From: Bacteriovoracaceae bacterium
GTDB lineage: Bacteria > Bdellovibrionota > Bacteriovoracia > Bacteriovoracales > Bacteriovoracaceae
DNA length: 64,000 nucleotides
Assembly (NCBI GenBank): GCA_947377285.1
Contig: CANCFT010000002.1
Location: 155,025-219,024 of the forward strand
Direction: 5' to 3'
Shown: in pieces, positions 61,801-64,000 of the stretch
Layout of the letters: every line of letters starts with the position of its first letter
Numbering within the stretch: position 1 is the stretch's first letter
Made by a program: the position numbers and the translations under genes
The notes under the pieces: generated by a model
Database searches by the model: none
Told to the model about the DNA's origin: nothing
The model's input: only the letters and a program-made list of their open reading frames with translations

Positions 61801-64000
61801 GTTTAGATTGAGGGACGGCCGTACCAATACCCACATAGCCATTGTCATAAACAGTCATCCGAGTTGAACCTAACGTTTGAAGACTGATTCTTCCCTGAGT
61901 TGCGCTGTATCCGGAAGCATTAATAATAACCATTTCATTGCCACCACCGGCCGAAGCAATACTTGAGCCTCCATTGGCAAGATTAATTTGAGCACCTGAA
62001 CTGCCAGCACCTACAAATGAAAATAATCCATTGCTAGAACCAATATTTCTGAAATAAAGATTTCCACCATTGCCATTAACATCGAGAACACCTGCTGGAT
62101 TTGTTGTTCCAATTCCGACGTTGCCACCAAAATATGATTTTGTAGTACCAGCGGTGAAGACGGCATAATTATTAGTGGCATTCACAAGCGGTTCAATATA
62201 AAGTCCATACTGAGTACCAACTGAGGTTGCAGCTCCTCCTTGAGTATCGGTATATCGATAGCCATATCGATTTGTAACAGCTCCACTTAAAATTGAATCT
62301 GAGGCAATAAAGTCTTGAGTTTCTATAACCGTCCCATTGGCAGTGGCTATCGAACCTTGCATAGCAGATGCTTTTCCAACAGTTCCTGACTGATCAGCAT
62401 TGACTTGAAAAGCATGACCCACTCCACTCTGACCTGAGGCACTTAGCCAATATGTCGAACTGATTCCTTGTGAATAACCATTATTATTACCACTGACTTC
62501 TAAAACCGCATTTGTATTAAGATCGTTCGGACCAGCGATAACAGAGCCGGACTTTCCGGTCCCGTTTCGAAGTCCCGGAATTAATTTAATTTTACCACCA
62601 TCGGTATTGCCAGAGACCTGACCATTTTGTGACTGAATTATTATTGCGGAACCGTTACCTGCGGTAGCAGTGCCACCCACGACATGTAAAATCCCAGTTG
62701 GTGTTGATGTTCCTATCCCTACACTACCAGAAGCTCGGTATACATTTCCAGCAAGTGTCGACCATGCTCCACCAGTTAAACTATCAACGTATTGTTTGTT
62801 AACAGCATCCGTAAGTGAAACTGGAGCAAGAGGAATTTGTAATGTCTGAGCTCCACTAGAAGGATAAACAATTCCGTTAATTGTTGGTCCAGTTAAAAGA
62901 GCTGCTTGCTTAGTATTAAAAATATTCCAATCTGTGTTGGTTAAATAACCATTCACTGCAGTTGTTGCTGCGGCCATTGAAACGATTGGAGCCGACGCAG
63001 TTCCACCAATGGTCACTGGGGCAGTCGCTGTTATACTGGCGACAACTGCAGGATTAGTTCCAGCTGTTACTCGACCTTGAGCATCTGTAGTTACCGAAGT
63101 AAATGTTCCTGCTGTTCCAGTATTTTTTAAAGAGATGGTTCCAGTATTTGCTATGGTTGCATCCCCTGACATCGAAACACCAGTTGCCACGTTCCCAGCA
63201 CTACCAACTAAAATATTTCCAGATGTGAGTGTTGTTGATTGTTTAGCATTTAATTGTGTTTGAATTGAACTTGTTACTCCAGAAACAAAACCAAGTTCTG
63301 CAGCAGTCGTTGTTGAGTTAGTTAAAGCTCCAGTCGTTCCATCAGTGATAACTGCTTTATTAATCGGCCCGGTGTAAGCCCCACCACCTGAGTTATCAAC
63401 GCCTACGATCCACTTACTAGTCGCACTATCATATTTTAAAACACTTCCATTTAATGGACTTGCGATATTCACATCTGCTAAATCATTTATTGTAGACCCT
63501 GTTAATTTTCCTGATCCATTTTTTAATAAAACATAATCTGCTGGAGTTGTTGTCACAATTCCACGTCGGCCATTATAAGTCGAAACGACTACGGCCGAAT
63601 TTGCAACTTTCTGCCAATTGTATCCATCAGAAATTATCCAATCCCCAACTGCGTATGAAATTGAATTGAATGTTCCAGCGATAGAGACAATAAAATAATC
63701 CCCAGGTGTTGATGATGGTGAACTTAGGTCGGGATTATTTGCACTCGCATCGTACGTTCCCAAGTAAGTTTGAGCATTTGTTATTGAAGACGGCACCCAA
63801 GCAGTCCCGTTATACTTCATGATTTGACCTTTGGTCGCACCCATTGAAGTAAGCATTGAAGCAGTGATTGAATTATTTGTATTCGTAAAGGCTACTTGAA
63901 ATATTGCCGCAGCATTGGCGTTTGATAAGACGAAATCAAAAATAGTTCCAACTGCAAAATTTACATTGGCAAGAGTATTAGCAACGATTGACGTATCAGA
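58877..64000 (-). CDS. Giant repeat fibre protein with C-terminal Peptidase_S74 chaperone (5' end outside window)
   Basis: At least 1707 residues, and the frame stays open to the window edge, so the start is not visible. The body is Gly/Ser/Thr/Asn-rich with seven copies of a GxVGIGTxxPxxxLxVxG motif (near 59.4, 59.75, 60.6, 61.1, 61.8, 62.1 and 62.7 kb), typical of trimeric fibre or adhesin stalks. The C-terminus has the S74 intramolecular chaperone: TSDARLKENV with the Ser-Asp self-cleavage site and Lys of the dyad, AVGVIAQELEKTNP and a terminal coiled coil (IASLKASNELKDKKIKELES). It is a surface fibre like those of phage tails and of Bdellovibrionota. No other phage genes are near. Confidence 0.9.
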   Translation of the reverse strand, partial: SDTSIVANTLANVNFAVGTIFDFVLSNANAAAIFQVAFTNTNNSITASMLTSMGATKGQIMKYNGTAWVPSSITNAQTYLGTYDASANNPDLSSPSSTPGDYFIVSIAGTFNSISYAVGDWIISDGYNWQKVANSAVVVSTYNGRRGIVTTTPADYVLLKNGSGKLTGSTINDLADVNIASPLNGSVLKYDSATSKWIVGVDNSGGGAYTGPINKAVITDGTTGALTNSTTTAAELGFVSGVTSSIQTQLNAKQSTTLTSGNILVGSAGNVATGVSMSGDATIANTGTISLKNTGTAGTFTSVTTDAQGRVTAGTNPAVVASITATAPVTIGGTASAPIVSMAAATTAVNGYLTNTDWNIFNTKQAALLTGPTINGIVYPSSGAQTLQIPLAPVSLTDAVNKQYVDSLTGGAWSTLAGNVYRASGSVGIGTSTPTGILHVVGGTATAGNGSAIIIQSQNGQVSGNTDGGKIKLIPGLRNGTGKSGSVIAGPNDLNTNAVLEVSGNNNGYSQGISSTYWLSASGQSGVGHAFQVNADQSGTVGKASAMQGSIATANGTVIETQDFIASDSILSGAVTNRYGYRYTDTQGGAATSVGTQYGLYIEPLVNATNNYAVFTAGTTKSYFGGNVGIGTTNPAGVLDVNGNGGNLYFRNIGSSNGLFSFVGAGSSGAQINLANGGSSIASAGGGNEMVIINASGYSATQGRISLQTLGSTRMTVYDNGYVGIGTAVPQSKLDVNGSVRVGVDATACSATIAGAMRFNTPNVEFCNGTSWASFSSSSSSITSSQITDGTIVNADINASAAIDASKINTGVVSNAEFNFLAGVTSAIQTQLNAKEPLITAVASTNYFRGDKTFVDLATDVRGSTLTGLTSSAGTIAASDTVLGAFGKLLNTQTDYVSKSANTTITGTLTINSIVGALTVPSPINPNDAVNKSYVDGLLSGSWGSSGGNVYRATGSVGIGTTTPGAALEVSGNINLSTGATRTIQIPSPASGSGSSLVIKAANGATTSDGGGSLTLSGGNNYNNFSGASLTLGVASYNGANATLIAGQGDNNATAGVVTVQGGQGGSNTVGGTAKLIGGLGGSNGNVGGLAQILGGSGTGNSNGGNVTIDGGAKAGTGVDGNIFLVSTRGLVGIGTTAPVALLDVTANVTSPTIWSSVGKKFNSGASTITDASGIGGTVSNGASNSFGIPTFASSSATTITSASTLLISGAPVAGANTTLTNSYALRVTGGDSYLGGPLTINQNSNSAATRLYVQSNPWSNTSDYNTQMVYTIYNGSDNNAGAINGINSYVTSSRSGSNNLIRSITGIVDHISGGGTANEIDGGYFGVGISNGNTVTTSNGISAYVNNSGTGIVSEARGGYFVATNTGAGSVTKAYGVYIDTLSGTNRWGVYQKGASDNNYFAGNVGIGTTNPTNKLEVNGIVSATTFAGNIWTNSIMPYSAGVPLILQGGNVLSWAGDFLKLSGNTYTATTGNLNAVTIIPSYNQASGNASNTDLLVNRTETAVGSGVQNLLDLQVNSLSKFLVKNTGSVGIGTTAPAYKLDVAGDINTSTCFRIGATTVSGVCTSDARLKENVLDFTLGLDELLGVRLRTYEFNGLGEMPKTGERAVGVIAQELEKTNPNLVKTRLVKMHPDDTEKSEIKVVDYSKFTYMLINAVKQLYHKWFDDSVVIHREIASLKASNELKDKKIKELESRLDRIEKSMNQNK
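61497..63282 (-). repeat. Long-spaced duplicated module inside the fibre gene
   Basis: Two 40-bp segments, 61497-61536 and 63243-63282, differ at only four positions and encode GVTSSIQTQLNAK and GVTSAIQTQLNAK. Both are followed in the protein by a DAVNKxYVDxL segment and then by xGNVYRAxGSVGIGT. So a module of several hundred bases occurs twice, about 1.75 kb apart, in the same order, which indicates an internal duplication. Confidence 0.8.

Noticed and set aside
58877..64000. Prophage tail-fibre region
   Set aside because: The S74 chaperone is shared with phage fibres, but no capsid, portal, terminase, integrase or lysis genes are in the window, and neighbouring genes are ordinary chromosomal genes.

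Overview
This is an AT-rich (about one third G+C by eye), densely coded stretch of a Gram-negative chromosome with genes on both strands. I see no rRNA, tRNA, CRISPR array or insertion sequence. Lytic transglycosylases, TolC and MlaC families, many lipoproteins with short lipoboxes, and a very large VGIGT-repeat fibre protein ending in an endosialidase-type chaperone domain suggest a low-GC Bdellovibrionota (Bacteriovoracia-like) bacterium. That placement is inference, because no marker gene in the window fixes the taxonomy.

Layout. 0-5 kb: the N-terminus of a DEAD-box helicase, a DUF6172-type protein with a periplasmic binding-protein-like partner, a small DksA-like coiled coil, TrmA and MltA. 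5-9 kb: a minus-strand operon of cytochrome b, a periplasmic molybdopterin oxidoreductase and a MacA/MacB/LolD-like ABC exporter. 9-17 kb: a CheY-like regulator, an unrecognised 387-residue protein, gamma-glutamyltransferase, an OmpR/EnvZ-type two-component pair and an agmatinase-family enzyme with a clear terminator. 17-22.5 kb: a PhnD-like lipoprotein coupled to a hybrid histidine kinase, a putative HTH regulator with a secreted partner, and another secreted protein. 22.6-31.7 kb: an MscS channel, an ETHE1-like persulfide dioxygenase, a YkgJ-type protein, a complete BMP-family (nucleoside-type) ABC importer and a response regulator with a decayed HD-GYP domain. 31.7-38.4 kb: TldD and its TldE-like partner, an SDR, a secreted protein, guanine deaminase, a 13-bp tandem repeat and a GT2 glycosyltransferase. 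38.6-40.3 kb: a PAP2 phosphatase and a YceI protein. 40.3-51.3 kb: an 8.5-kb cyclic beta-1,2-glucan synthase followed by a SsuABC/TauABC-like importer. 51.5-57.9 kb: a DJ-1/PfpI protein, a DUF1345 protein, an MlaC-TolC operon divergent from an MMPL/RND transporter, and an SLT lytic transglycosylase. 58-64 kb: a secreted protein and the giant fibre protein, whose N-terminus lies beyond the window.

Working together. Much of the window concerns the envelope: murein cleavage (MltA, SLT), periplasmic glucan (NdvB-like), osmotic safety (MscS), lipid or isoprenoid handling (MlaC/MMPL/TolC, YceI, PAP2) and sensing (two histidine kinases, three receiver proteins). A second theme is scavenging: the BMP importer, guanine deaminase, gamma-glutamyltransferase and agmatinase fit use of purines and amino compounds. 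The most unusual arrangements are the MlaC-TolC/MMPL cluster, the molybdoenzyme-ABC exporter operon, the PhnD-kinase pair and the decayed HD-GYP regulator.
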